In this document: one piece after another, positions 14,555-22,213 of the stretch
How positions within the stretch are numbered: the first letter of the stretch is position 1
Layout of the letters: every line of letters starts with the position of its first letter
DNA from: an uncultured Sphingomonadales bacterium
Lineage (GTDB): Bacteria > Pseudomonadota > Alphaproteobacteria > Sphingomonadales > Sphingomonadaceae
Assembly (NCBI GenBank): GCA_937898525.1
Contig: CALCBC010000016.1
Location: 1 to 23,308 of the forward strand
Reading direction: 5' to 3'
DNA: 23,308 nucleotides
Program-made: the position numbers and the translations under genes
The notes under the pieces: model-generated
Database searches by the model: none
Told to the model about the DNA's origin: nothing
What the model saw: only the letters and a program-made list of their open reading frames with translations

Positions 14555-14802
14555 CGCGGCGCCACCGTCATCGCCCGCGCATGGCTGCGGCGAATCGCCA
14601 CGGTCATGCGGCCGATCTCGATCGCCAGCGGGTCGCGTCCCGTGAAGATCCCGCGATGGGCCACGGCGACCTGCGCGCCCTCCTCGATCCCGAGCGCGTG
14701 GAGCCGCTTGGCCTCGTCTTCGGCCAGGGCGTTCCAGTCGACCGCGACGATCTGGGCCGGGCGCCGCGGGGGAAGAAGGTCGAGCGTGGTGGAATCCGTC
14801 AC
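14551..14802 (-). CDS. feoA: Ferrous iron transport protein A
   Basis: The 83-residue SH3-like protein matches FeoA: EAKRLHALGIEEGAQVAVAH and the closing GRDPLAIEIGRMTVAIRRSHA strand block (the usual form is GDPIAVRVGG..ALR). It is a small cytosolic partner of FeoB. The ATGA overlap with feoB indicates coupled translation. A Fur-like box sits about 30 nt upstream of the ATG, so repression by iron is expected. Confidence 0.93.
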   Translation of the reverse strand: MTDSTTLDLLPPRRPAQIVAVDWNALAEDEAKRLHALGIEEGAQVAVAHRGIFTGRDPLAIEIGRMTVAIRRSHARAMTVAPR

Positions 14803-14829
14803 GCGGGCGCTCTGCCGGATGGGAGGATC

Positions 14830-14850
14830 AATTGCAACTGGTTCGCATTA
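14830..14850 (-). promoter_or_regulatory. Fur-like iron box upstream of feoAB
   Basis: On the minus strand TAATGCGAACCAGTTGCAATT has the imperfect dyad ATGCGAA-N-TTGCAAT seen in alphaproteobacterial Fur boxes, about 28 nt before the feoA start. Location next to an iron importer raises the confidence; no -35/-10 pair stands out. Confidence 0.5.
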
Positions 14851-14851
14851 G

Positions 14852-14958
14852 GAGTCAGCAGACAGCAGACGAACCTGTTCAGGTTGTCAGGCAATAGGGG
14901 ACAGGCTCGAATCTCGGCAACAAACTGCTGCCTCTGCCTGCTGCCTCCCGCCTGACTT
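14852..14958. repeat. Unexplained repeat-rich spacer with nested inverted repeats
   Basis: The short gap between coq9 and feoA contains AACCTG-TT-CAGGTT (14872-14885), GTCAGGC against GCCTGAC further out, and GTCAGCAGACAGCAG facing CTGCTGCCTCTGCCTGCTG. It is lower in GC than its surroundings. It could be a degraded dispersed repeat or a terminator for coq9. I see no open frame in it. Confidence 0.45.
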
Positions 14959-15624
14959 CTACTTCGCCGGATACCGCAATCGCCCGAGGAACCGCGCAAC
15001 ATCGAAGCCCTCACCCCGTCGCAACAGCTGTGCCTTGGCCTTCTCGAACTTCATCACGCCCTCGATCCGCCGGTCAAGGAAGGCGCGAGTCTCGACCTTG
15101 TCTTCGCTCTCGTCCTCGACCCACACGGCGAGCGTGGCGCTGTAGATGCCCATCAGGATCGCGCGCTTGGTGTAGTGGTTGTAATCGGTCGCGGTATCGC
15201 CGGCGAGACGCCACATCCGGTCGGCGCTGCGCCAGCCGAGCTGCATCGTGCGCCCGAGGTTCTGCGGCATCGCCTGGATCGCCAGCGCGCGGCGCAGCGC
15301 TTCCTCCATCCCGGCGATCGCGTCGAGGCGGAATTGCAGCAGGGTGCGGATGCGTTCGCGCACCTTGAGCCCCTCGAGCGCGCCGCCGCCGAACGCCGCG
15401 ACCATCTTCGCGTCGGTGCCCTCGATCCAGGCAGCGATCATGTCCATCGCCCCGCCCGGGAACGCCAGCCGCGCAACGGCGGGATCGACCCCGGCGGTCG
15501 CCGCGGCCTGCGCCAGCGCCTTGTCGTTCCACCCGTCGAACACCGCCGCGCGAGCGATCTCCGGCGCGAGCGCGAGCCGCAGCTCGTCGAGCGTGCGCTC
15601 GTCGCTGGCGAGCGCCTCGGTCAA
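14959..15624 (-). CDS. coq9: COQ9 family protein (ubiquinone biosynthesis)
   Basis: The 221-residue product has the COQ9 layout: LDELRLALAPEIARAAVFDGW near the N-terminus, a TetR-like helical middle (VDPAVARLAFPGGAMDMI), and the conserved end with RSADRMWRLAGDTATDYNHY followed by TKRAIL, then VRFLG-like RFLGRLRYP. COQ9 binds lipids and assists a hydroxylation step of ubiquinone synthesis. No ATG precedes the conserved region in frame; the best start is TTG at 15624, whose TTGA overlaps the stop of the ankyrin gene. The gene is therefore probably translated by re-initiation from that gene. Confidence 0.9.
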   Translation of the reverse strand: MTEALASDERTLDELRLALAPEIARAAVFDGWNDKALAQAAATAGVDPAVARLAFPGGAMDMIAAWIEGTDAKMVAAFGGGALEGLKVRERIRTLLQFRLDAIAGMEEALRRALAIQAMPQNLGRTMQLGWRSADRMWRLAGDTATDYNHYTKRAILMGIYSATLAVWVEDESEDKVETRAFLDRRIEGVMKFEKAKAQLLRRGEGFDVARFLGRLRYPAK

Positions 15625-16244
15625 AAGCTCGGCCCGTAGACTTCGTCGGACTTGCGGCCGCCGGCCGAGCGCGCGCTGCGCTCGATCTCGGCGAGCAGCG
15701 GCCCGTTGCGGCCCTCGAGCGCGGCGTATTCCCGCGCCGAGCGACCCGAATTGTCGGCCCGGTCGGGATCGGCGCCCGCCTGCAGCAGCACGCGCATCAT
15801 CTGCGTGTCGCGGCGGTGGACCGCGGAGATGAGTGGCGTCTCGCCGGCCTCGTTGGGGGTGTCGACCCGGGCGCCCGCCTTGATCAGCGCTTCGACCCCT
15901 TCGAGGAAGCCGATCTGGCTCGCGACCATCAGCGGGGTGATGCCGCGATTGTCGGCGATGTTGGGATTGGCGCCCTTGTTGGCGAGGTAGACCAGCCAGA
16001 CGATGTCGCGCCGCGCGGCAGCGATGTGCAGGCCCGTGCGCCCGGTGGTCACGTCGCGAGCGTTGATCACGGTGGTCCCGGGCTTGCCGAGCAGTCGCTC
16101 GACCTCGGTAATGTCCTTGTCGTCGACCGCTTCGAGGAACTTGTAGCCGTCCGAATAGACCTGGCCCGCCGCCGGCGCGCCGAGCGCCAGACCGATCGCC
16201 ATTGTCCCGCACGCGGCCCAGTACCGCAACCTGCCGCCGTTCAC
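15621..16244 (-). CDS. Secreted ankyrin-repeat protein
   Basis: The 207-residue product has a signal peptide (basic VNGGRLRYW, hydrophobic GTMAIGLALGAPAAG, cut near Gln28) and about four ankyrin repeats between residues 50 and 175: TGRTGLHIAAARRD, RGITPLMVASQIGF, AGETPLISAVHRRD and SGRSAREYAALEGR. Ankyrin repeats bind proteins, and the partner is unknown. GTG 16244 is chosen because GAGGAGG is 7 nt upstream and the signal peptide is complete; the ATG 42 bases in would lose the basic lead. The stop overlaps coq9 by four bases, so both come from one transcript. Confidence 0.88.
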   Translation of the reverse strand: MNGGRLRYWAACGTMAIGLALGAPAAGQVYSDGYKFLEAVDDKDITEVERLLGKPGTTVINARDVTTGRTGLHIAAARRDIVWLVYLANKGANPNIADNRGITPLMVASQIGFLEGVEALIKAGARVDTPNEAGETPLISAVHRRDTQMMRVLLQAGADPDRADNSGRSAREYAALEGRNGPLLAEIERSARSAGGRKSDEVYGPSF

Positions 16245-16324
16245 GCGAACTCCTCCTCGAACAATGCTGCGGAAAGGGGTGCCCCTGCCGGACTCGACCC
16301 TTGCCGCCCGCGCGTTAGCAGAGC

Positions 16325-16933
16325 ATGAACCTCGGCGCCATGTCCACCCTTGCCCGCCTGCTCGCCGCCAGCCTCGCCGTCTCCCTGCTCTCCGCCTGCG
16401 GCACCGCCTCGGGAACCGGGGAACCGCCGCTGGCCGGCGCCGAGATAGGCGGGCCATTCGAGCTGGTCGACAGCACCGGCCGCACCGTGCGCTGGAGCGA
16501 CTTCGACGGCAAGTACCGGATGGTCTACTTCGGCTACGCCTATTGTCCGGACGTCTGTCCTTACGACGTGCAGCGCATGATGCAGGGCTACGCCGCGTTC
16601 AAGCAGGCGAAGCCGGAGCTCGCGGCGCAAGTCCAGCCGATTTTCATCACCATCGACCCGGCGCGCGACACGCCGGAGAAGATCGGCCAGTTCACCGCCG
16701 CGTTCTCGGCCGACCTGCTCGGGCTGACCGGCAGTGCCGAGCAGGTCGACCAGGCGGCGAAAGCCTTCGCGGTCTACTACGCCAAGGGCGAGGATGCGGG
16801 CAACGACAGCTACCTGATGGACCATAGCCGTGCCGGCTACCTGATGGGCCGCCAGGGGGAACCGATCGCCCTGCTCCCCGTCGAGACGAGCAAGGAGGCG
16901 GTCGCCGCGGAACTCGAGAAATGGGTGAGCTGA
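16325..16933 (+). CDS. SCO1/SenC family copper metallochaperone (lipoprotein)
   Basis: The 202-residue thioredoxin-fold protein begins with a lipoprotein signal ending in LLSACG (Cys25). The copper site is the YCPDVCP motif (Cys74, Cys78) with a distal His (His167, MDHSRAGYL). ITIDPARDTPE is the family's conserved loop. Sco proteins insert copper into the Cu-A site of cytochrome c oxidase or protect thiols. ATG 16340 (MSTLARLL) is a possible later start. The gene end overlaps YcgN by 13 nt. Confidence 0.93.
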   Translation: MNLGAMSTLARLLAASLAVSLLSACGTASGTGEPPLAGAEIGGPFELVDSTGRTVRWSDFDGKYRMVYFGYAYCPDVCPYDVQRMMQGYAAFKQAKPELAAQVQPIFITIDPARDTPEKIGQFTAAFSADLLGLTGSAEQVDQAAKAFAVYYAKGEDAGNDSYLMDHSRAGYLMGRQGEPIALLPVETSKEAVAAELEKWVS

Positions 16934-17367
16934 GGGAGCGCTTCTGGGAGCTGCCGCTCGAGGCTCTCGGGCGCGACGAGTGGGAAGCGCTGTGCGACGG
17001 CTGCGGCCGCTGCTGCCTGCACAAGCTCGAGGACGAGGAAACCGGCGCGATCGTAGAGACCAACGTCGCCTGCCGGCTGCTCGATCACGCGACCGCGCGC
17101 TGCTCCGACTATCGCCACCGCAAGGCCTTCGTGCCCGACTGCCTGCGGCTGACGCCGAAGCTGGTCAGCGAGGTGCCGTGGCTGCCGCCGACCTGTGCCT
17201 ATCGTCGCCGTGCCGAGGGCAAGCCCCTGCCTGACTGGCATCCGCTGCTGACCGGAAGCCCCGAGGCGATGATCCACGCCGGGATCAGCGTTGCCGGGCG
17301 CGTCGTCGGCGAGAACGAGGCCGGGCCGCTCGAGCACCACATCGTCGAATGGGCGGTGGAGGAATGA
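16921..17367 (+). CDS. YcgN/UPF0260 family cysteine-cluster protein
   Basis: The 148-residue product has a Cys-rich core: CDGCGRCC at 25-32, then Cys51, Cys61, Cys74 and Cys92, plus the family block WLPPTCAYRR. It matches the YcgN/UPF0260 family, thought to bind a metal or an Fe-S cluster; the activity is unknown. It begins inside the Sco gene (13-nt overlap) and ends on an ATGA overlap with the metallopeptidase, so the three genes form a tight coupled chain. Confidence 0.9.
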   Translation: MGELRERFWELPLEALGRDEWEALCDGCGRCCLHKLEDEETGAIVETNVACRLLDHATARCSDYRHRKAFVPDCLRLTPKLVSEVPWLPPTCAYRRRAEGKPLPDWHPLLTGSPEAMIHAGISVAGRVVGENEAGPLEHHIVEWAVEE

Positions 17368-18101
17368 TCGACTGGTTGCGGCGCCGGCGGGACGAGGAGC
17401 CGACGGTCACCGTCGGCGGGCGCGAGCTGCCGCTGGCGATCCGCCGCCACCCGCGCGCGACGCGCCTGACGATGCGGCTCGCGCCCGATGGCAGCGAGGT
17501 CAGGATCACGCTGCCGCGCTGGGGCCGCACGCTCGACGCGCTGGCATTCGTCAGGAGCCGCACCGACTGGCTCGAAAGCCAGCTCGCCGCGATCCCGCCC
17601 CCCTCGCCGCCGACACCGGGCGGCACGCTCGCCTATCGCGGTGAGCGGCTGGCGATCGCCTGGGATCCGCAGTGGCCGAGAAGGCCGGCTGCGACTGCAG
17701 GCGAAATCCGCCTCGGCGGACCGGCCGAGACGGTCGCGGGGCGGCTTCGCCGCTGGCTCGAGGCCGAGGCCCTCAGGATCATGAGCGAGGACCTTGCCGA
17801 CTACTGCGGGCGCGCCGGGCTCGAGCTGCCCGCGCTGCGGCTGTCGCGCGCGCAGCGCCGCTGGGGCAGCTGCTCGGGCCCGCGCGAGCGCGGCCGCTGC
17901 ATCCGCGTCAACTGGCGGCTTGTGCAGGCCCCCGACTTCGTGCGCCGCTCCGTCGTCGCCCACGAGGTCGCGCACCTCGTCCACTTCGACCATTCGCCGG
18001 CATTCCGCGCGCTGCTCGGCGACCTGTTCGAAGGCAACCTCGCCGCGGCTGACGAGTGGCTGCGCCGCGAAGGCCGCGGGCTCTACGCCGCGTTCGGCTG
18101 A
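17364..18101 (+). CDS. YgjP-like/SprT-type zinc metallopeptidase (DUF45)
   Basis: The 245-residue product has the DUF45 N-terminal strand region (AIRRHPRATRLTMRLAPDG, about 25-43), the SRAQRRWGSCS block (161-171), VNWRLVQAP (182-190), and the zinc site HEVAHLVHFDHS: His200, Glu201 and His204, with His210 as the likely third ligand. The family is cytosolic; in E. coli it is annotated as a UTP pyrophosphatase-associated or metal-dependent hydrolase, and its substrate is unsettled. The start is ATG 17364 in the ATGA overlap. The usual end (LYAAFG) is intact. Confidence 0.9.
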   Translation: MIDWLRRRRDEEPTVTVGGRELPLAIRRHPRATRLTMRLAPDGSEVRITLPRWGRTLDALAFVRSRTDWLESQLAAIPPPSPPTPGGTLAYRGERLAIAWDPQWPRRPAATAGEIRLGGPAETVAGRLRRWLEAEALRIMSEDLADYCGRAGLELPALRLSRAQRRWGSCSGPRERGRCIRVNWRLVQAPDFVRRSVVAHEVAHLVHFDHSPAFRALLGDLFEGNLAAADEWLRREGRGLYAAFG

Positions 18102-18214
18102 AGGCCTGCGCTCGATGCGGACGCGAGCTCGAGTGCGCCTTCGGCGCGCACATCTCGAGCAAGCAGGCAAGCGACGGGAATGTCCGCGGCAGCATCCGCG
18201 TCGACTATTTCTGA
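18098..18214 (+). other. Coding-like strip of unknown origin after the metallopeptidase
   Basis: The frame starting CTG at 18098 (open upstream from a GTG at 18056) and ending at TGA 18212-18214 reads LKACARCGRELECAF and ends GSIRVDYF. It has strong G/C third positions and a CXXC pair. No start with a ribosome site is visible. A hairpin (CTCGAGTGCGCC-TTC-GGCGCGCA..CTCGAG, about 18128-18159) overlaps it and may be the real feature. It could be a small Cys protein, a gene remnant or chance. Confidence 0.25.
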
Positions 18215-18269
18215 GCCGTGCCCGCGCGCGGGGTGGTGATCGGGCCGACTTGCGCCTATCTTCGCGGCC

Positions 18270-18695
18270 ATGAGCTTCTGGCGCCGAATTTCGCCGCGGG
18301 GCGCGATCGAGGATCTCGTCCACGAGTGGCGGCGGCCGAACCCGTACCGCTGGCGCATTCTCGGCGTGTCGGTTGCGGCGACTTTCGCGCTGATGGTCGT
18401 GATGATCCCCGACAGCGAGCGGGTCCAGCCGCGGCCGCCCGAGATCACCTGGATCACGACCTTCCGTCCCGACCGCACCGACGAGGAGATCATCGCCTCG
18501 AACATCGAGAACCAGAAGCGCAAGGAAGCGCTCCAGGCACAGGAAGAGGCGCGCAGGGAGGAGCGGCGGGAGCGCGCCCGCGCACTCGGTCGGGCGATGG
18601 GCTTCGACGTCGACGAACTCGAGCGGCAGTACAGCGACGATCCCGAACCGGCCGCATCGCCGTCTCCGAAAGCCACCCAGGCCGCGGGTGAGTGA
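18270..18695 (+). CDS. Small single-pass membrane protein, conserved hypothetical
   Basis: The 141-residue product has a basic N-terminus (MSFWRRISPRG), one membrane helix at about 29-46 (WRILGVSVAATFALMVVMIP), then a likely periplasmic part with VQPRPPEITWITTFRPDRTD. A highly charged coiled-coil helix follows (about 75-115, rich in EARREERRERARALGRAMGF), and the tail is Pro/Ser/Ala-rich. Proteins like this occur next to ribD in sphingomonads as I recall them. No function can be given. Its last 8 nt overlap the ribD start. Confidence 0.7.
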   Translation: MSFWRRISPRGAIEDLVHEWRRPNPYRWRILGVSVAATFALMVVMIPDSERVQPRPPEITWITTFRPDRTDEEIIASNIENQKRKEALQAQEEARREERRERARALGRAMGFDVDELERQYSDDPEPAASPSPKATQAAGE

Positions 18696-19659
18696 GCGCG
18701 ACGACGCACGCTGGCTGGCTACGGCGGCCTGCCTAGGGGAACGCGCCCGGCCGCTGAGCCGGCCCAATCCTGCCGTCGGCGCGATCCTCGTCCGCGACGG
18801 GATCGTTGTCGGCCGCGGGTGGACCCGGCCCGGCGGGCGCCCGCACGCCGAGGCCGTGGCGCTGACGCAGGCCGGAGAGGCAGCACGCGGCGCCACGCTC
18901 TACGTCACTCTCGAGCCCTGCGCCCACCGCAGCGAACGGGGCCCCGCCTGCGCCGACCTGCTGGCCGAGGCCGGCATCGCCCGCGCTGTCGTCGGCGTTT
19001 CGGATCCCGACCCGCGCACGGCAGGCAAGGGCGTCGAGCTTCTGTGCGCGCAGGGCATCGACGTGCGAGTCGCGAACGACGCGATCTGCGGCGCCGGACT
19101 GGCCGGCTATCTCGCGCGACGGACTCTCGGGCGGCCGTTCGTGACGCTCAAGCTCGCCGTCACCGCCGACGGGTTCGTCGCCCGCCCCGACGGGACCAGC
19201 AAGTGGATCACCGGTGAAGCGGCCCGCGGGCACGTCCACCGCGAACGCGCGCGACACGACGCGATCCTCGTCGGCGGCGGCACGTTACGGGCCGATGCGC
19301 CGCGGCTCGACGTGCGCCTGCCCGGGCTCGAGCACCTGAGTCCACGGCGCTTCGTCCTGACCGGCGGAAGCGTCCCCGAGGGCTGGACCGCGCTGCGCGA
19401 GCCCGAGGAAATCCGCAGCCTCGAGGCCCAGTACCTGTTCGCCGAAGGCGGCGCGACGACCGCCGACGCGCTGCTCGCCGCCGGGCTGGTCGACCGCCTG
19501 CTGCTCTACCGCTCGCCCGCCGAGTTCGGCGAAGGCATCGCCGCGTTCCGCGACCCGACATCCGACGGAGTCCCCCGCGGCTGGCGGCTCGCCGACCGTC
19601 ACCGGCTTGGCAGCGATACGCTCGAAGTCTACACCCCGGACGAACCCGAGGGAGCCTGA
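18688..19659 (+). CDS. ribD: Bifunctional riboflavin biosynthesis deaminase/reductase RibD
   Basis: The 323-residue product is made of two domains. The deaminase (about 1-140) shows NPAVGAILVRDG, zinc site HAE at 53-55 and LEPCAHRSERGPAC with Cys78 and Cys88. The reductase (about 145-315) shows RPFVTLKLAVTADGFVA, GTSKWITG and HDAILVGGGTLRADAPRLDVR. It removes the amino group from, then reduces, the pyrimidine intermediate. At 323 residues it is shorter than the common 360. The start is GTG 18688 inside the previous gene. I saw no FMN riboswitch before it. Confidence 0.94.
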   Translation: MSERDDARWLATAACLGERARPLSRPNPAVGAILVRDGIVVGRGWTRPGGRPHAEAVALTQAGEAARGATLYVTLEPCAHRSERGPACADLLAEAGIARAVVGVSDPDPRTAGKGVELLCAQGIDVRVANDAICGAGLAGYLARRTLGRPFVTLKLAVTADGFVARPDGTSKWITGEAARGHVHRERARHDAILVGGGTLRADAPRLDVRLPGLEHLSPRRFVLTGGSVPEGWTALREPEEIRSLEAQYLFAEGGATTADALLAAGLVDRLLLYRSPAEFGEGIAAFRDPTSDGVPRGWRLADRHRLGSDTLEVYTPDEPEGA

Positions 19660-20277
19660 ATGTTCACCGGCATCGTCACCGCCGTCGGCACGATCGAGAG
19701 CGTCGATCAGCGTGGCGACCTCCGGGTGCGCATCGCCTGCCCGTTCGATCCCGAAACGATCGCGATCGGCGCCTCGATCGCCTGCTCGGGCGTGTGCCTG
19801 ACGGTCGTCGAGCGCGGCGGCGAACCGGGAGCCGCGTGGTTCGCGGTCGACGTCTCGGCCGAGACCGTCAGCCGTACGGCCGAGGGAATGTGGAGCGAGG
19901 GCCGGCGCGTGAACCTCGAGCCGTCGCTCAGGGTCGGCGACGAGCTTGGCGGCCATATCGTCTCGGGCCATGTCGACGGGGTCGGCCTCATCGCCGACTG
20001 GCAGCCCGAGGGCGCCTCGACCCGCCTGACCGTACGCGCCCCGGCCGAGCTCGCCCCGTTCATCGCCTCCAAGGGCTCGATCGCTGTCGACGGGGTCTCG
20101 CTGACCGTCAACGAGGTCGCCGACCGCCCCGACGGTAGTGTCGACTTCGGCCTCAACCTGATCCCTCACACTTCCGAGGTGACCACGCTCGGCGAACTTG
20201 CGCAGGGGTCCGAGGTCAACCTCGAAATCGATACCGTGGCGCGCTACCTGAAGCGGCTGGAGAGCCTGCGGAGCTGA
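19660..20277 (+). CDS. ribE: Riboflavin synthase, alpha chain
   Basis: The 205-residue enzyme joins two molecules of 6,7-dimethyl-8-ribityllumazine to give riboflavin. It has two lumazine-binding repeats, the first from MFTGIVTAVGTI with CSGVCLTV, the second from HIVSGHVDGVGLI with VDGVSLTVNEV. The conserved C-terminal NLIPHTSEVTTLG is present. The ATG is directly adjacent to the ribD stop (GCC TGA ATG), so the two are coupled. ribA and ribH are not in the window. Confidence 0.96.
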   Translation: MFTGIVTAVGTIESVDQRGDLRVRIACPFDPETIAIGASIACSGVCLTVVERGGEPGAAWFAVDVSAETVSRTAEGMWSEGRRVNLEPSLRVGDELGGHIVSGHVDGVGLIADWQPEGASTRLTVRAPAELAPFIASKGSIAVDGVSLTVNEVADRPDGSVDFGLNLIPHTSEVTTLGELAQGSEVNLEIDTVARYLKRLESLRS

Positions 20278-20290
20278 GCTGGGTCCAGCT
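20277..20290. terminator. Palindrome between convergent genes
   Basis: AGCTGG-GT-CCAGCT forms a short hairpin exactly in the 12-base gap between ribE (plus) and the acetyltransferase (minus). It overlaps both stop codons. There is no T-run, so termination is only suggested. Confidence 0.3.
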
Positions 20291-20835
20291 TATCGCGCCA
20301 GCGGCCCTGCGGCGAAGCTCTCGCGCGTGATCTCGTACACGACGTGCTCGACCGGGCGACCGGCGCGGTCCTCCCAGTAGCTCGCACCGGTCAGTCGGCC
20401 GCCGATATTCGCCATCGCCTTGCGCGAGATCACGTTGTCGGCGCCGACGCGGAACACCACGCGGTCGACCCAGCGGAACGCGTGCTCGAGCATCAGCTGC
20501 TTGAACTCCGCGTTGTACCCCTTGCCCCAGTATTCCCGGGCGATGAAGCTCCAGCCGATCTCGAGCGCACCCTGCTCTTCTTCGCGGTCGCAAACCTGGA
20601 ACCGCGACGAGCCGATCACCTTGCCCGTCGCCTTGTCGACGATCGCCAGCGCGCCGCCCTTGGCCAGCGCGTCGTCGAAGAACGCGCGGAACACCGGCTC
20701 CTGCCAGCGGTCGTGCGACGGATGCACGGCCCACAGCTCGCGGTCGGAAGCGACCGCATAGAGCGCCTCCCAGTCGGCTTCGGTGAGCGGCCTCAGCAGC
20801 AGCCGCTCCCCTTCGAGGACCGGCTGGCGGTCCAT
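20290..20835 (-). CDS. GNAT family N-acetyltransferase, RimJ/RimL type
   Basis: The 181-residue product starts MDRQPVLEGERLLLRPLTEAD, the usual RimJ/RimL opening, and has the acetyl-CoA binding motif A as IGWSFIAREYWGKGYNAE (about 93-110) followed by LMLEHAF. Next come FRVGADNVISRKAMANIGG (the N-x-x-S-R-K-x-x-x-x-x-G motif) and HVVYEITRESFA at the C-terminus. The substrate is unknown: ribosomal protein N-termini, amines or an antibiotic are all possible for the family. Start ATG 20835 is set by the conserved opening and leaves only 2 bases after the aminotransferase stop. Confidence 0.9.
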   Translation of the reverse strand: MDRQPVLEGERLLLRPLTEADWEALYAVASDRELWAVHPSHDRWQEPVFRAFFDDALAKGGALAIVDKATGKVIGSSRFQVCDREEEQGALEIGWSFIAREYWGKGYNAEFKQLMLEHAFRWVDRVVFRVGADNVISRKAMANIGGRLTGASYWEDRAGRPVEHVVYEITRESFAAGPLAR

Positions 20836-20837
20836 GC

Positions 20838-22028
20838 TCAGGCCGCGACCGGCGCGGTCACGTCGGCCAGCGCGGCGACGAACTTGGGCAGGTTGCCCGT
20901 CGTCAGCCCGGCGACGTTGATCCGACCCGAGCCGGCCATGTAGATCGCGTGGTCCTGGCGCAGCGCCTGGATCTGCTCCTTCGACAGCGGCAGCATCGCG
21001 AACATGCCGTGCTGGCGCGCGAACGGCGTCAGGTCGAGAGCGCCTGCCGCCCCGGCCTCGCCGAGCGCCGCACGGACCTGGCGGATGCGCGTGCGCATCT
21101 GGTCGAGTTCGTCGAGCCACTGCGCGGTCAGCGCGGGATCGGCCAGCACCAGCCGCACCGCGGCGGCGCCGTGGTCTGGCGGCATCGACCAGGCCGAACG
21201 CGCCAAGGCGTGCCCGTTCGACAGCGCGCGAGCAAGCTGCTCGGCGTCGCGCGCGTAGATGTAGAGCGCGCCGACGCGGTCGCGGTAGAGGCCGAAGTTC
21301 TTGTCGCACGAATAGGCGATCAGCGCCTCGGGCACGGCTGCAACCAACTTGCGCACGCCGCAGGCATCCTCATCCAGCCCGAGGCCGAGGCCCTGGTAGG
21401 CGAGGTCGACGATCGGCAGCACCGGCTTCTCGGCGAGGATCGCGGCGATCGCGTCCCACTGGTCGTTCGAATAGTCGATCCCGGTCGGGTTGTGGCAACA
21501 GCCGTGCAACAGCACCGCGTCGCCTTCGCCGGCCCCGGCGAGCGCCGCCTCGAGCGCGGCGAGGTTGGCCGAGCCGTCGGCCGTCGCATGATCGAACGTG
21601 ACCAGCTCGAGTTCGAGGTCGGCGACGATCTGCGCGTGGTTCGGCCAGCTCGGCGTGCCCATCAGCACGCGCTTGACGCCGGCCCGCCTGGCCAGCGCCA
21701 GCGCGAGGCGCACCCCGCCGGTGCCGCCCGGAGTCTGCATCCCCTCGATCCGCCCGCCGCGCGTCGGATCCTCGCCGCCGAACACATAGGGCATCAGCGC
21801 ATGGACGAAGCCCATGTCGCCCTCGGGCCCGAGGTAGGCCTTCGAATCCTGCTCCTCGACCAGCTTCCGCTCGGCCGCCTTGATCGCGCCGAACACCGGC
21901 GTCTCGCCCTCGCCGGTACGGTAGACGCCGACGCCGAGGTCGATCTTGTCGCCGCGCGGATCGGCGTCGTGGAGCTTGATCAGCGCGAGCAGCGCGTCGG
22001 GCGGCTGTTGTTCAAGGCGTTCGAGCAT
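20838..22028 (-). CDS. Aromatic/aspartate aminotransferase (class I, PLP)
   Basis: The 396-residue type I aminotransferase has the opening MLERLEQQPPDALLALIKLH and KIDLGVGVYRTGEGETPV, LLHGCCHNPTGIDYS (179-183 HNPTG), Asp208 and Tyr211 in VDLAYQGLGLG, and the PLP lysine Lys243 in AYSCDKNFGLYRDRVG. The wording around the substrate site fits the tyrB/aspC group, which moves amino groups between aspartate or aromatic amino acids and 2-oxoglutarate. The residue before Lys is Asp, where AspC has Ser. The in-frame upstream ATG at 22091 is unlikely; ATG 22028 gives the usual start. Confidence 0.93.
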   Translation of the reverse strand: MLERLEQQPPDALLALIKLHDADPRGDKIDLGVGVYRTGEGETPVFGAIKAAERKLVEEQDSKAYLGPEGDMGFVHALMPYVFGGEDPTRGGRIEGMQTPGGTGGVRLALALARRAGVKRVLMGTPSWPNHAQIVADLELELVTFDHATADGSANLAALEAALAGAGEGDAVLLHGCCHNPTGIDYSNDQWDAIAAILAEKPVLPIVDLAYQGLGLGLDEDACGVRKLVAAVPEALIAYSCDKNFGLYRDRVGALYIYARDAEQLARALSNGHALARSAWSMPPDHGAAAVRLVLADPALTAQWLDELDQMRTRIRQVRAALGEAGAAGALDLTPFARQHGMFAMLPLSKEQIQALRQDHAIYMAGSGRINVAGLTTGNLPKFVAALADVTAPVAA

Positions 22029-22091
22029 GGCGGCGCGCCCATGCCAAGCGAGGGCCCCGCGGGCAAGGGGCAATGCGTCCCAATTCCTCAA

Positions 22092-22174
22092 CCGTCATCC
22101 CGGCGAAAGCCGGGACCGCATGCCATTCATGCCGGGCTTGCGGGACGAGATCCCGGCCTTGGCCCGGATGACGG
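22092..22174. repeat. Dispersed inverted repeat (GTCATCCCGG type)
   Basis: CCGTCATCCCGGCGAAAGCC plus GGGAC at 22092-22116 faces its inverted form ending CCGGATGACGG at 22174, around a short loop. The GTCATCCCGGCGAAAGCCGGG motif is a common intergenic palindrome of alphaproteobacteria as I recall it. The rest of the 185-nt gap between eipA and the aminotransferase holds nothing I can identify. Confidence 0.75.
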
Positions 22175-22213
22175 GCAGTGTTGGCGGCGCGATCCCGGTC
22201 TTCGCCGCGCTCG

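Noticed and set aside
13028..14851. 607-residue open frame on the plus strand over feoB and feoA
   Set aside because: The reverse strand carries unmistakable FeoB and FeoA motifs. The plus-strand product is a low-complexity Arg/His/Asp-rich shadow.
18102..18269. FMN riboswitch or other leader ahead of the ribD transcript
   Set aside because: No RFN-element sequence blocks are visible, and ribD starts inside the preceding gene.
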